From Mycolicibacterium bacteremicum (GTDB lineage Bacteria > Actinomycetota > Actinomycetes > Mycobacteriales > Mycobacteriaceae), in assembly GCF_943913955.1 (NCBI RefSeq), contig NZ_CALUAE010000016.1:29075-93074 (forward strand): a DNA stretch of 64,000 nucleotides, in the 5' to 3' direction. The notes under the pieces were generated by a model, which did no database searches, was not told where the DNA came from, and saw only the letters and a program-made list of their open reading frames with translations. This document shows positions 21,857-30,939 of the stretch, piece after piece. Every line of letters begins with the position of its first letter. Positions within the stretch are counted from its first letter, which is position 1. Both the position numbers and the translations under genes were made by a program.

Positions 21857-23805
21857 GCGACATCCCATCCGGAGCACTCGATTCGACCGAGTCGCGCGCG
21901 GTGAGCCTGCTGTCGCGGATCATCCTCCCCCGTCCCGGTGAGCCGCTGGACGTGCGCAAGCTCTACATCGAGGAATCCGAGACCAACGCCCGCCGTGCGC
22001 ACGCGCCGACCCGCACCACCCTGGAGATCGGCGCCGAGTCAGAGGTCTCCTTCGCCACGTACTTCAACGCCTTCCCGGCCAGCTACTGGCGGCGCTGGTC
22101 GATCCTGGAATCGGTGGTGCTGCGCGTCGAACTGACCGGCAGCGCGCGTATCGACGTCTACCGGTCCAAGGCGACCGGCGCGCGGATCACCGTCGGCGGC
22201 ACCGAGGCCTCCAGCGTCGACGACACCCCGGCCGTCACCGAGTTCGAGGTCGAGCTCGCACCGTTCGAGGACGGTGGCTGGATCTGGTTCGACATCACCA
22301 CCGACACCAAGGTCACGGTGCACAGCGCGGGCTGGTACGCCCCGCAGCAGGCGCCCGGCCGGGCTGACGTGGCCATCGGCATCCCCACCTTCAACCGGCC
22401 GGCCGACTGTGTCAGCGCACTGTCGGCGCTCACCTCGGACCCGTTGGTGGACAACGTGATCAGCGCGGTCATCGTGTCCGATCAGGGCACCCGGCAGGCC
22501 AAGGACCATCCCGGTTTCGAGGCCGCCGCGGCCGCGCTGGGCGACCGCCTCTCGGTGCGCTACCAGCCCAATCTGGGCGGCTCCGGCGGATACAGCCGGG
22601 TGATGTACGAGGCGCTCAAGAACACCGAGTGCGAGCAGATCCTGTTCATGGACGACGACATCCGCGTCGAGCCCGACTCGATCCTGCGGGCGTTGGCATT
22701 CAACCGGTTCGCCAAAGTGCCAACGCTGGTCGGCGGCCAGATGCTCAACCTGCAGGAGCCCAGCCATCTGCACGTGATGGGCGAGATGGTCGACTCCGAG
22801 AACTTCATGTGGACCGGCGCGATCAACACCGAGTACGACCACAACTTCGCCAAGTACCCGCTCAATGCCGAGGAACACGAGCGCAGCCGGCTGCTGCACC
22901 GCCGTATCGACGTCGACTACAACGGCTGGTGGATGTGCATGATCCCGCGCCAGGTCGCCCAGGAGCTCGGCCAGCCGCTGCCGCTGTTCATCAAGTGGGA
23001 CGACGCCGAGTACGGCCTGCGCGCCGGTGAGCACGGCTATCCGACGGTCACCCTGCCCGGCGCGGCGATCTGGCACATGGCCTGGAGTGACAAGGACGAT
23101 GCCATCGACTGGCAGGCCTACTTCCATCTGCGCAACCGGCTGGTGGTGGCCGCCCTGCACTGGGACGGCAAGATCGGCGGGCTGATCGCCAGCCACTTCA
23201 AGGCGACTGTCAAACACCTGCTGTGCCTTGAGTATTCGACCGTCGCCATCCAGAACAAGGCGATGGACGATTTCCTGGCCGGCCCCGACCACATCTTCTC
23301 GATCCTGGAGTCGGCACTGCCCGAGGTGCGCAAGATGCGTCAGGACTTCCCGGACGCGGTGGTGTTGGAGAGCGCGACCGTGCTGCCCGCCCCGTCGGAC
23401 AAGCGCTGGCGCCGCAAGGTCAAGATCCCCACCAATCCGGTGTCCATCACGGTGCGGTTGACCCGCGGTGTACTGCACCAGCTCTCGGCCCACGACCCCG
23501 AGCACCATGTGCGGCCGCAGATCAACGTCGCGACCCAGGACGCCCGCTGGTTCTCGTTGTGCGTCGTCGACGGTGTCACCGTGACGACCGCCGACGGCCG
23601 CGGCGTGGTGTACCGGCAGCGGGACCGGGAGAAGATGTCCGAACTGCTGCGCGAGTCGCTCAAGCGCCAGGTGCAGCTGTTCCGTAAGTTCAACAGGATG
23701 CGCAAGGTTTATCGCGCCGCGCTGCCCGAACTGACCAGCACCACGCGGTGGGAAGAGGTCCTGCTCCCGTCCGGCTCGGCACCCGCCGCGCTGGAACAGG
23801 CCTGA
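21853..23805 (+). CDS. glfT2: galactofuranosyltransferase GlfT2
   Basis: Polymerises galactan by adding alternating beta-(1-5) and beta-(1-6) galactofuranose residues to the decaprenyl-linked acceptor on the inner face of the membrane. An N-terminal beta-sandwich precedes the GT-A domain, which begins IGIPTFNRPADCVSAL. The metal-binding motif is LFMDDDIRVE (about residue 257), and the catalytic region AIWHMAWSDKDDAIDWQAY is present. 650 aa versus 637 in Rv3808c. ATG 21853 overlaps the glf stop by 4 bp. The stop is one base before the PAP2 gene. Confidence 0.97.
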   Translation: MSDIPSGALDSTESRAVSLLSRIILPRPGEPLDVRKLYIEESETNARRAHAPTRTTLEIGAESEVSFATYFNAFPASYWRRWSILESVVLRVELTGSARIDVYRSKATGARITVGGTEASSVDDTPAVTEFEVELAPFEDGGWIWFDITTDTKVTVHSAGWYAPQQAPGRADVAIGIPTFNRPADCVSALSALTSDPLVDNVISAVIVSDQGTRQAKDHPGFEAAAAALGDRLSVRYQPNLGGSGGYSRVMYEALKNTECEQILFMDDDIRVEPDSILRALAFNRFAKVPTLVGGQMLNLQEPSHLHVMGEMVDSENFMWTGAINTEYDHNFAKYPLNAEEHERSRLLHRRIDVDYNGWWMCMIPRQVAQELGQPLPLFIKWDDAEYGLRAGEHGYPTVTLPGAAIWHMAWSDKDDAIDWQAYFHLRNRLVVAALHWDGKIGGLIASHFKATVKHLLCLEYSTVAIQNKAMDDFLAGPDHIFSILESALPEVRKMRQDFPDAVVLESATVLPAPSDKRWRRKVKIPTNPVSITVRLTRGVLHQLSAHDPEHHVRPQINVATQDARWFSLCVVDGVTVTTADGRGVVYRQRDREKMSELLRESLKRQVQLFRKFNRMRKVYRAALPELTSTTRWEEVLLPSGSAPAALEQA

Positions 23806-23806
23806 C

Positions 23807-24343
23807 GTGGCAGCGGATCTGGCGCCCGAGGAGGCGGCGCTGGTCGCGGTCCAGGCCGGGCTGGCCGGCCGCCCGGGCGTGCTCGCCGGTGCGCGGGCGC
23901 TGTCGCATTTCGGTGAGCACAGCGCCGGTTGGGTCGGCGTCTCGGTGCTGGGCGCGGCGCTGCAACCGCAGCGTCGTCAGGTGTGGCTGACCGCCGGGGC
24001 CGGCGCCTTCGCCGCACACGCGGCGGCCGTCGTCATCAAGCGGGTGGTCAAGCGCAAGCGTCCGCACCACCCGGCCATCGCCGTCAACGTCGGCACCCCG
24101 AGCACGCTGAGTTTCCCGTCGGCGCACGCGACCTCGACCACCGCCGCGGCGATCCTGCTGGGCCGGGCCACCGGATTGCCCCTGCCGTGGTTGCTGATTC
24201 CGCCGATGGCGCTCTCGCGTCTGGTGCTCGGCGTGCACTACCCGACCGACGTGCTGACCGGAGTGGCGGTCGGCGCTGCTGTCGCCCGAACTGTCGACGC
24301 TGTCGCGGACCGCACGGCGGCCCGAAAGGAATCAGCACTGTGA
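23807..24343 (+). CDS. PAP2-family phosphatase (Rv3807c-like), 178 aa
   Basis: Integral-membrane lipid phosphatase. The three PAP2 motifs are visible: KRVVKRKRP (about residues 75-83), SFPSAHAT and SRLVLGVHYPTD, with the catalytic histidines. In the decaprenyl-phospho-arabinose pathway a phosphatase must remove phosphate from decaprenyl-phosphoryl-5-phosphoribose made by UbiA, and Rv3807c between glfT2 and ubiA has been proposed for this. Position here is the same. GTG 23807 follows glfT2 by one base and the stop overlaps ubiA (GTGA). The assignment to this step remains an inference. Confidence 0.85.
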   Translation: MAADLAPEEAALVAVQAGLAGRPGVLAGARALSHFGEHSAGWVGVSVLGAALQPQRRQVWLTAGAGAFAAHAAAVVIKRVVKRKRPHHPAIAVNVGTPSTLSFPSAHATSTTAAAILLGRATGLPLPWLLIPPMALSRLVLGVHYPTDVLTGVAVGAAVARTVDAVADRTAARKESAL

Positions 24344-25260
24344 GCGAAGAACCTCACCCGACGCACGCGCCACCGAAGAATCTGGCGACCGGGATCATCA
24401 AGGCGCTGCGCCCCCGCCAGTGGGTGAAGAACATCCTGGTCTTCGCCGCTCCGGTGGCCGCCCTGGGTGACGACCGCTTCGTGGTCGAGGACTATCGCGA
24501 CGTCTTCGTCAAGGTGCTGCTGGCCTTCGTGGTGTTCAGTCTCGCCGCCTCATCGGTGTATCTGGTCAACGACGCGCGCGATGTCGAAGCCGACCGTGCG
24601 CACCCCACCAAGCGGTACCGTCCGATCGCCGCGGGTGTGGTGCCCGAATCGCTGGCCTACGTCCTGGCGGTGCTGCTCGGGGCGGCCGCGCTGGTCATCT
24701 CCTGGCTGGTGTCGCCGAACCTCGCGGTGGTCATCGGTGTCTACATCGTCATCCAGCTCGCCTACTGCTTCGGTCTCAAGCACCAGGCGGTCATCGACAT
24801 CTGCATCGTGTCCTCGGGCTTCCTCATCCGGGCCATCGCCGGCGGTGTGGCCGCGGGAATCCAGCTGTCGCAATGGTTCCTGTTGGTGATGGCGTTCGGC
24901 TCGCTGTTCATGGCGGCCGGCAAACGCTATGCCGAACTGCAGCTGGCCGAACGCACCGGCGCGAAGATCCGCAAATCGCTGGAGAGTTACACCAGCGGAT
25001 ACCTGCGGTTCGTCTGGACGCTGGCCGCCACGGCGGTGGTGCTGTGCTACGCGCTGTTCGCCTTCGAGCGCGACGGTGGCTCGGCGTCGTGGTGGGCCGT
25101 CTCGATAATCCCCTTCACCATCGCGATCCTGCGGTACGCGGTCGACATCGACGGCGGGCATGCCGGCGAGCCCGAGGAGATCGCCCTGGGGGACCGGGTG
25201 CTGCAGGTGCTCGCCCTGGCCTTGATCGGTACCGTCGGTGCGGCTGCCTACTTCAGTTGA
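24340..25260 (+). CDS. ubiA: decaprenyl-phosphate phosphoribosyltransferase UbiA
   Basis: Transfers 5-phosphoribose from PRPP to decaprenyl phosphate, starting the arabinose donor pathway. UbiA-fold membrane protein with about nine helices. The first Asp-rich motif is NDARDVEADRAHPTKRYRP (NDxxDxxxD, about residues 79-97), and the YAVDIDGGHAGEPEE segment is the second acidic region. 306 aa versus 302 for Rv3806c. GTG 24340 overlaps the PAP2 gene by 4 bp. The next gene, aftB, may start within its last codons. Confidence 0.95.
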   Translation: MSEEPHPTHAPPKNLATGIIKALRPRQWVKNILVFAAPVAALGDDRFVVEDYRDVFVKVLLAFVVFSLAASSVYLVNDARDVEADRAHPTKRYRPIAAGVVPESLAYVLAVLLGAAALVISWLVSPNLAVVIGVYIVIQLAYCFGLKHQAVIDICIVSSGFLIRAIAGGVAAGIQLSQWFLLVMAFGSLFMAAGKRYAELQLAERTGAKIRKSLESYTSGYLRFVWTLAATAVVLCYALFAFERDGGSASWWAVSIIPFTIAILRYAVDIDGGHAGEPEEIALGDRVLQVLALALIGTVGAAAYFS

Positions 25261-27208
25261 CCGGTTCGGCGCCGCCACCACCGCGCGGCTGACCGGCTGG
25301 CCCGCCATCCGCTACAGCGCATCGGTGCGGATCAGCCTGTGGCTCTCGGTGCTGGTCGCCGCCGGACTGTTCGGCTGGGGTGCCTGGCAGCGCCGCTGGA
25401 TGGCCGACGACGGCCTGATCGTATTGCGCACCGTGCGGAACCTGTTGGCCGGCAACGGCCCGGTCTTCAACGCCGGTGAGCGCGTCGAATCGAACACGTC
25501 CACGCTGTGGACCTATCTGATCACCGCGGCCAGTTGGATCGCCGGCCCGGTGCGGCTGGAGTACGTCGCGCTGGCGCTCGCGCTCGGCCTCAGCGTGGCC
25601 GGGGTGGTGCTGGTCATGCTGGGCACCGCCCGGCTGTACGCGCCGGCGCTGGCCGGCCGGCGTGCCCTGCTGCTGCCGGCCGGCGTGCTCGTCTACATCG
25701 CCGTCCCGCCGGCCCGCGACTTCGCCTCCTCGGGCCTGGAGAACGGTCTGGTGCTGGCCTACGTCGGCCTGTTGTGGTGGCTGCTGGTGCGGTGGTCGCA
25801 GGCGCGTGCCGACACCGGGCCGGTACTGACCGCGGCGCTGGCCTTCGTGGCCGGCCAGAGCGTGCTGGTCCGCCCGGAACTGGCACTCGTCGGCGGTGTG
25901 GCATTGGTCATGATGGTGCTGGCCGCCGCGGGCTGGCGCCGGCGGCTGCTGATCGTCGCTGCCGGTGGCGCACTTCCGGTGGCCTACCAGATCTTCCGGA
26001 TGGGTTACTACGGCCTGTTGGTGCCGCAGACCGCGATCGCCAAGGACGCCTCCGGCGCCAAGTGGTCGCAGGGTCTGATCTACCTGAACAACCTGAACTC
26101 GCCCTATCTGCTGTGGGTGCCGCTGGTGCTACTGATCGTGCTGGCGGTGCTGCTGGTGTGGGCTCGGCCCGGGCAGACCCGGACCGCGCCGCCGGGGCCG
26201 GCCGCCAACCGGCTGGCCCGGATGCTGCAGAACCCCACGGCCGCCGTCGTTTTCATCGTCGCCAGCGGGGTGATCCAGGCTGTCTACTGGGTGCGCCAGG
26301 GTGGCGACTTCATGCACGGCCGGGTCCTGCTGACCGCGCTGTTCCTGGTCCTCGCGCCGGTCGCGGTCATCCCGATCGCGCTGCCGCAGCGGCCGGGTCT
26401 GACCGCGCGCACCGGCTATCTGGTCACCGGTGCGATGAGCCTGCTGTGGCTGGCCGTCGCGGGATGGGCGGTGTGGGCGGCGAATTCGCCGGGGATGGGT
26501 TCGGACGCCACCCGCGTCACCTATACCGGGATCGTCGACGAGCGGCGCTTCTATGCCCAGGCCACCGGGCACGCCCACCCGCTGACCGCGGCCGATTACC
26601 TGGACTATCCGCGGATGCGCGCGGTGCTGGTCGCGCTGCGCAACACCCCCGACGGCGCCCTGCTGCTGCCGTCGGGCAACTACGACGTGTGGGATGTCGT
26701 CCCGGCCATCCCGCCGCCGCCGGACAAGCCCCGTCCGCCGGGCGAAACAGGGCCGCACACAGTCTTTTTCACCAACATGGGCATGCTCGGCATGAACGTC
26801 GGCCTGGACGTCCGGGTGATCGATCAGATCGGTCTGACCAACCCGCTGGCCGCGCACACCGCGCGCCTGGAGGACGCACGCATCGGCCATGACAAGAACC
26901 TGTTCCCCGACTGGGCGGTGGCCGAGGGACCGTTCCTCAAGGAACGTCCGTACATCCCGCCGTACCTGGACGAGGAGTGGATCGCCCAGGCCGAGGCCGC
27001 GCTGAAATGTCCTGACACCGAGGCGATGCTGAATGCCGTTCGCGCCCCGCTGGGCCCGCGCCGGTTCCTGTCCAACGTCATCCATGCCATGGACTTCGGC
27101 AGCTACCGCATCGACCGGGTGCCGCTCTTCGAACTGCGCCGCTGCGGCCTGGAGATTCCGCCGCCCAAGACGCCGGAGTACACCGGTCTGCCCGCGACGG
27201 GACCGTGA
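25238..27208 (+). CDS. aftB: terminal beta-(1-2)-arabinofuranosyltransferase AftB
   Basis: GT-C membrane enzyme that adds the terminal beta-(1-2)-arabinofuranose to arabinan on the periplasmic side. The N-terminal helices are followed by WMADDGLIVLRTVRNLLAGNGPVFNAGERVE, which carries the catalytic-type DD motif. About nine further membrane spans follow, then a soluble C-terminal domain from about residue 450. GTG 25238 gives 656 aa and overlaps ubiA; GTG 25325 (VRISLWLS) would give 627 aa, the length of Rv3805c, and is equally possible. Neither has a clear ribosome site. Confidence 0.9.
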   Translation: MRLPTSVDRFGAATTARLTGWPAIRYSASVRISLWLSVLVAAGLFGWGAWQRRWMADDGLIVLRTVRNLLAGNGPVFNAGERVESNTSTLWTYLITAASWIAGPVRLEYVALALALGLSVAGVVLVMLGTARLYAPALAGRRALLLPAGVLVYIAVPPARDFASSGLENGLVLAYVGLLWWLLVRWSQARADTGPVLTAALAFVAGQSVLVRPELALVGGVALVMMVLAAAGWRRRLLIVAAGGALPVAYQIFRMGYYGLLVPQTAIAKDASGAKWSQGLIYLNNLNSPYLLWVPLVLLIVLAVLLVWARPGQTRTAPPGPAANRLARMLQNPTAAVVFIVASGVIQAVYWVRQGGDFMHGRVLLTALFLVLAPVAVIPIALPQRPGLTARTGYLVTGAMSLLWLAVAGWAVWAANSPGMGSDATRVTYTGIVDERRFYAQATGHAHPLTAADYLDYPRMRAVLVALRNTPDGALLLPSGNYDVWDVVPAIPPPPDKPRPPGETGPHTVFFTNMGMLGMNVGLDVRVIDQIGLTNPLAAHTARLEDARIGHDKNLFPDWAVAEGPFLKERPYIPPYLDEEWIAQAEAALKCPDTEAMLNAVRAPLGPRRFLSNVIHAMDFGSYRIDRVPLFELRRCGLEIPPPKTPEYTGLPATGP

Positions 27209-27357
27209 CCCAGCTAACAAGTGTTTTGCGGCTGCGGTAACGCCGCGGTTATGTTGGGCCGATAGATCAGCGTGGCCCACTACGCCCGCAACGCGCTATC
27301 GCCTGGTGACTCGGCGGTCAGCCGCGTCCCACGATGAGATGGACGGACACACACAGC

Positions 27358-28314
27358 ATGCTCAAGCCCCTGGCCCTGTTACGGGGCGCGCTGGCCGCGC
27401 TGGTCGCACTGGCGACCGTGGCCGCGATCCCCGCGCCGACGGCCGCGGCCTTCTCCCGGGAGGGCCTGCCGGTCGAGTACCTGGACGTGTTCTCCACCGC
27501 CATGAACCGCAACATCCGGGTGCAGTTCCAGCCCGGCGGACCCCACGCGGTCTACCTGCTCGACGGCCTGCGCGCCCAGGACGATTACAACGGCTGGGAC
27601 ATCAACACCCCGGCCTTCGAATGGTTCCACGACTCCGGGGTGTCGGTGGTGATGCCGGTCGGTGGGCAGTCCAGCTTCTACAGCGACTGGTACTCGCCCT
27701 CCTCGTTCAACAACCAGGCCTACACCTACAAGTGGGAGACCTTTTTGACCAGCGAGCTCCCGGACTGGCTGGCCGCCAACAAGCAGATCTCGCCGACCGG
27801 CAACGGCGTGGTCGGGCTGTCCATGGCCGGTGGTGCCGCGCTGATCCTGGCCGCCTACCACCCCACCCAGTTCCGTTATGCCGCAGCGTTATCCGGTTTC
27901 CTCAACCCGTCCACGGCGTTCATGAAGCAGGCCATCAGGGTCGCGATGCTCGACGCCGGCGGGTACAACGTGGACAACATGTGGGGCCCGCCGTGGGATC
28001 CGGCCTGGAAGCGCAACGACCCGGTCGAACAGGTCGGCAAACTGGTGGCCGCCGGTACCAGGCTGTGGATCTACTGTGCGCCAGGGGGTTCCACGCCGCT
28101 GGATGTCAACGGTGACCCGGCCCAGAAGTTCAATGCCGACAGCCTGGAGGGGTTGGCGATCGGTAGCAACAAGAAGTTCCAGGAGCGCTACACCCAGGCC
28201 GGTGGCACCAACGCGACGTTCACCTTCCCGTCCGCGGGCAACCACTCGTGGGCCTACTGGGGAGCCCAATTACAAGCGCTGAAGCCAGATCTGATCGCCA
28301 CCCTGGTTCGCTGA
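27358..28314 (+). CDS. antigen 85-family mycolyltransferase (extra paralogue)
   Basis: Secreted enzyme that moves mycolic acid from trehalose monomycolate to arabinogalactan or a second trehalose monomycolate. Signal peptide about residues 1-32, mature start FSREGLPVEYLDV. The nucleophile is in GLSMAGGAA; the acidic residue lies in the DSLEGLAIG segment and the histidine in GNHSWAYWG. The fibronectin-binding-like WETFLTSELPDWL region is conserved. ATG 27358 is used; ATG 27334 would add eight residues. M. tuberculosis has only fbpA and fbpD in this place, so this is an additional copy. Which of FbpA, B or C it most resembles cannot be told by eye. Confidence 0.92.
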   Translation: MLKPLALLRGALAALVALATVAAIPAPTAAAFSREGLPVEYLDVFSTAMNRNIRVQFQPGGPHAVYLLDGLRAQDDYNGWDINTPAFEWFHDSGVSVVMPVGGQSSFYSDWYSPSSFNNQAYTYKWETFLTSELPDWLAANKQISPTGNGVVGLSMAGGAALILAAYHPTQFRYAAALSGFLNPSTAFMKQAIRVAMLDAGGYNVDNMWGPPWDPAWKRNDPVEQVGKLVAAGTRLWIYCAPGGSTPLDVNGDPAQKFNADSLEGLAIGSNKKFQERYTQAGGTNATFTFPSAGNHSWAYWGAQLQALKPDLIATLVR

Positions 28315-28333
28315 CAGCGCCGATCCCCAGCCG

Positions 28334-28375
28334 GTTGTGGTTGACTACACGGGCCTTCGAGCCCGGGGCCACAAC
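28334..28375. repeat. nested inverted repeat upstream of fbpA
   Basis: An outer pair, GTTGTGG (28334-28340) and CCACAAC (28369-28375), encloses an inner pair, CGGGC (28350-28354) and GCCCG (28361-28365), around CTTCGA. It ends 20 bp before ATG 28396 and 20 bp after the upstream stop. It could be a terminator of the preceding gene or an mRNA leader structure of fbpA. Confidence 0.45.
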
Positions 28376-28395
28376 AGATGGGATCTTGAGAACAC

Positions 28396-29397
28396 ATGAC
28401 TTTCGCCGAGTTGATGCGCGCTACGTCACGCCGTCTGCTGGTCGCCGCCACGGCGGCCGCGGTACTACCCGGCCTGGTGAGTGCGGTGGGCGGCTCGGCG
28501 GGTGCGGCGGCGTTCTCGCAGCCCGGCCTTCCGGTCGAGTACCTCGACGTGCCCTCGGCCGGGATGGGTCGCGACATCCGCATCCAGTTCCAGAGCGGCG
28601 GCGAGAACTCCCCGGCGGTCTACCTGCTCGACGGTCTGCGCGCCCAGGACGACTTCAACGGGTGGGACATCAACACCGCGGCGTTCGAGTGGTACCACGG
28701 CTCGGGCCTGTCGGTGATCATGCCGGTCGGCGGCCAGTCCAGCTTCTACTCCGACTGGTACAAGCCGGCCAAGGGCAAGAACGGCACCTACACCTACAAG
28801 TGGGAGACCTTCCTCACCCAGGAACTGCCCGCCTGGCTACAGGCCAACAAGGCCGTCAAGCCCACCGGCGGGGCCGCGATCGGGCTGTCGATGGCCGGCT
28901 CGGCCGCGCTGACCCTGGCCATCTATCACCCCGAACAGTTCCCGTATGCGTCCTCGCTCTCGGGCTTTCTGAACCTGTCCGAGGGGTGGTGGCCGATGCT
29001 GGTCGGACTGTCCATGGGTGATGCCGGCGGGTTCAAGTCCGAGGACATGTGGGGACCGTCGAGTGATCCGGCCTGGAAGCGCAACGATCCCTACGTCAAC
29101 ATCAACAAGTTGATCGCCAACAACACCCGGATCTGGATCTTCTGCGGCAACGGCAAACCGTCCGAACTCGACGCCGGTGCCAGCGCGGGCAACCTGTTCA
29201 ACGCCAAGTTCCTGGAGAGCTTCACGCTGCGCACCAACAAGACCTTCCGCGACACCTACATCGCGGCGGGCGGGACCAACGGCGTGTTCAACTTCCCGGA
29301 GAACGGTACTCACAGCTGGGGTTACTGGGGTTCGCAGTTGCAGGCCATGAAGCCGGACATCCAGCGCGTGCTCGGGGTGACACCGGCCGCACAGTAG
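28396..29397 (+). CDS. fbpA: antigen 85A-type mycolyltransferase FbpA
   Basis: Secreted mycolyltransferase. Signal peptide about residues 1-38, mature start FSQPGLPVEYLDVPS. Catalytic triad visible as Ser in IGLSMAGSAALTLAIYHP, Glu in FLESFTLRTN and His in GTHSWGYWG. SGGENSPAVYLLDGLRAQDDFNGWDINT and MPVGGQSSFYSDWYKPA are close to M. tuberculosis FbpA/FbpC. Its position directly before the MPT51/FbpD gene is that of fbpA (Rv3804c). 333 aa. Paralogues share most sequence, so the A rather than C label rests on synteny. Confidence 0.9.
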   Translation: MTFAELMRATSRRLLVAATAAAVLPGLVSAVGGSAGAAAFSQPGLPVEYLDVPSAGMGRDIRIQFQSGGENSPAVYLLDGLRAQDDFNGWDINTAAFEWYHGSGLSVIMPVGGQSSFYSDWYKPAKGKNGTYTYKWETFLTQELPAWLQANKAVKPTGGAAIGLSMAGSAALTLAIYHPEQFPYASSLSGFLNLSEGWWPMLVGLSMGDAGGFKSEDMWGPSSDPAWKRNDPYVNINKLIANNTRIWIFCGNGKPSELDAGASAGNLFNAKFLESFTLRTNKTFRDTYIAAGGTNGVFNFPENGTHSWGYWGSQLQAMKPDIQRVLGVTPAAQ

Positions 29398-29480
29398 TTC
29401 CGGGCACTGTCGCCGCGGTGATGTGATTCACTACAACCCGGGCGGCGGGGACGAGCGCTAGCGAAGACGAGGTGGGTCAG

Positions 29481-30368
29481 ATGAGGCTGCAGGCTCTTGC
29501 GTACGCGATGCTGATGGCGCTGGGCCTGTGGACGGTGTCGGCGACGACGGAGACCACTGCCCGGGCCGACGGGGTCGAGTACCTGATGGTGCCGTCGGCG
29601 GCGATGGGCCGCGACATCCCGGTCGCCTTTCAGGGCGGCGGCCCGCATGCGGTCTTCCTGCTCGACGCCTTCAACGCCGCCCCCGATGTGAGCAACTGGG
29701 TGACGGCGGGCAACGCGATGAACACCCTGGCCGGCAAGGGCATCTCGGTGGCCGCGCCGGCCGGCGGCGCGTGGAGCATGTACACCAACTGGGAGCAGGA
29801 CGGCAGCAAGCAGTGGGAGACCTTCCTGGCCACCGAGCTGCCGAACTGGCTGGCCGCCAACAAGGGCCTGGCACCCAGCGGGCACGGTGTCGTCGGCGCC
29901 GCGCAGGGCGGTACCGGTGCGCTGATGCTGGCCACCTTCCACCCGGATCGGTTCCGCTACGCGGGTTCGATGTCGGGGTTTTTGACCCCGTCGCGCACCT
30001 TCGAGAACGGCGCGATCACCGCCGGGATGGCGCAGTACGGCGGTGTCGACACGCACAACATGTGGGGCCCGGTGCAGTTCGGCCGGTGGAAGTGGCACGA
30101 CCCCGATGTGCATGCGCAGCTGTTGGTGGACAACAACACCCGGCTGTGGATCTTCAGCCCGCAGACCACCACCTGCAGTGACCCGGTGGCGATGATCAAC
30201 GATTGCGCGCAGGCCCAGGGCAGCAACCGCACCTTCTATTCGCACTACCGTTCGCTGGGTGGTCGCAACGGTCATTTCGACTTCCCGACCGGCGGTCAGC
30301 ACGACTGGGGCAACTGGGCCCCACAGCTCGGCGCGCTGTCGGGTGACCTGGTGGCGGCCATCCGCTGA
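29481..30368 (+). CDS. fbpD: MPT51/FbpD, non-catalytic antigen 85 relative
   Basis: Secreted antigen-85-fold protein. The signal peptide ends near residue 30 and the mature part starts with GVEYLMVPSAAMGRDIPVAF. In place of the catalytic GLSMAG motif it has GAAQGG, so the nucleophilic serine is missing. This is the known state of MPT51 (Rv3803c, 299 aa), which binds matrix proteins or carbohydrate and lacks mycolyltransferase activity. ATG 29481 has a GAGGTGGG ribosome site; a GTG three codons earlier is possible. It is third in an antigen 85 tandem array. Confidence 0.92.
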   Translation: MRLQALAYAMLMALGLWTVSATTETTARADGVEYLMVPSAAMGRDIPVAFQGGGPHAVFLLDAFNAAPDVSNWVTAGNAMNTLAGKGISVAAPAGGAWSMYTNWEQDGSKQWETFLATELPNWLAANKGLAPSGHGVVGAAQGGTGALMLATFHPDRFRYAGSMSGFLTPSRTFENGAITAGMAQYGGVDTHNMWGPVQFGRWKWHDPDVHAQLLVDNNTRLWIFSPQTTTCSDPVAMINDCAQAQGSNRTFYSHYRSLGGRNGHFDFPTGGQHDWGNWAPQLGALSGDLVAAIR

Positions 30369-30416
30369 CGGTTTGATCACGTTCCGTGGACCCGGCCGGA
30401 CAGCCGGTACCGTGGA

Positions 30417-30905
30417 ATGGTGCAGCGCAACGGACGGTCTCCCGCGGGTCTGGCAAAGTGGCCGGTCATCTCGCTGACCCCGGTGATGCTCGCCTCGGTC
30501 GCGGCCATGTCCTGCGGCTGCACGGTCGGGGACAGCACCCTGACGACCATCGGCATGCCCGCCGAGGAGTCCTCGGTGGTCCGCACCGACGGGATGATGG
30601 GCGCCAGCCGGGCCGGCGGGCACACCGAGCACCTCACCGTGACGCCACGGCAGCAGTCCTATCTGGACGCACTCGTCGACGCCGGGGTGCACCCGTCGGA
30701 GGATCTGATGGCGCTGAGCATCGGGGCCTACGTCTGCCAGGCCCGCGCGGCGAAGCAGTCCGAGCAGGCGGTGTGGGATTTCGTGCTGCCGCTGGTGCGC
30801 AACGATCTCGACGACACCCACGTCAGCTCGATTGCCCCGGAGGTCGGTGACGTCAACACGGCGACCGCTGACTACATTCGCATCGCAACCGAACGGCTCT
30901 GCTGA
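30417..30905 (+). CDS. exported DUF732 protein, 162 aa
   Basis: A hydrophobic N-terminal segment (about residues 17-32) ends AAMSCGC, an imperfect lipobox-like sequence, so the protein is probably exported and may be a lipoprotein. The C-terminal about 90 residues are a DUF732 domain: SYLDALVDAGVHPSEDLMALSIGAYVCQA, with its cysteine, and a final ATERLC cysteine, likely a disulfide pair. DUF732 proteins are short secreted mycobacterial proteins of unknown function. It lies between fbpD and the Culp6 gene, 49 bp and 34 bp from them, so an envelope role is inferred. Confidence 0.8.
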   Translation: MVQRNGRSPAGLAKWPVISLTPVMLASVAAMSCGCTVGDSTLTTIGMPAEESSVVRTDGMMGASRAGGHTEHLTVTPRQQSYLDALVDAGVHPSEDLMALSIGAYVCQARAAKQSEQAVWDFVLPLVRNDLDDTHVSSIAPEVGDVNTATADYIRIATERLC

Positions 30906-30939
30906 CGCAGCGCACGAACCACCCTGGAGTAACTGACGC

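Noticed and set aside
29481..30368. fbpD as a pseudogene because the catalytic serine is missing
   Set aside because: Loss of the serine is the normal state of MPT51, and the frame, signal peptide and ribosome site are intact.
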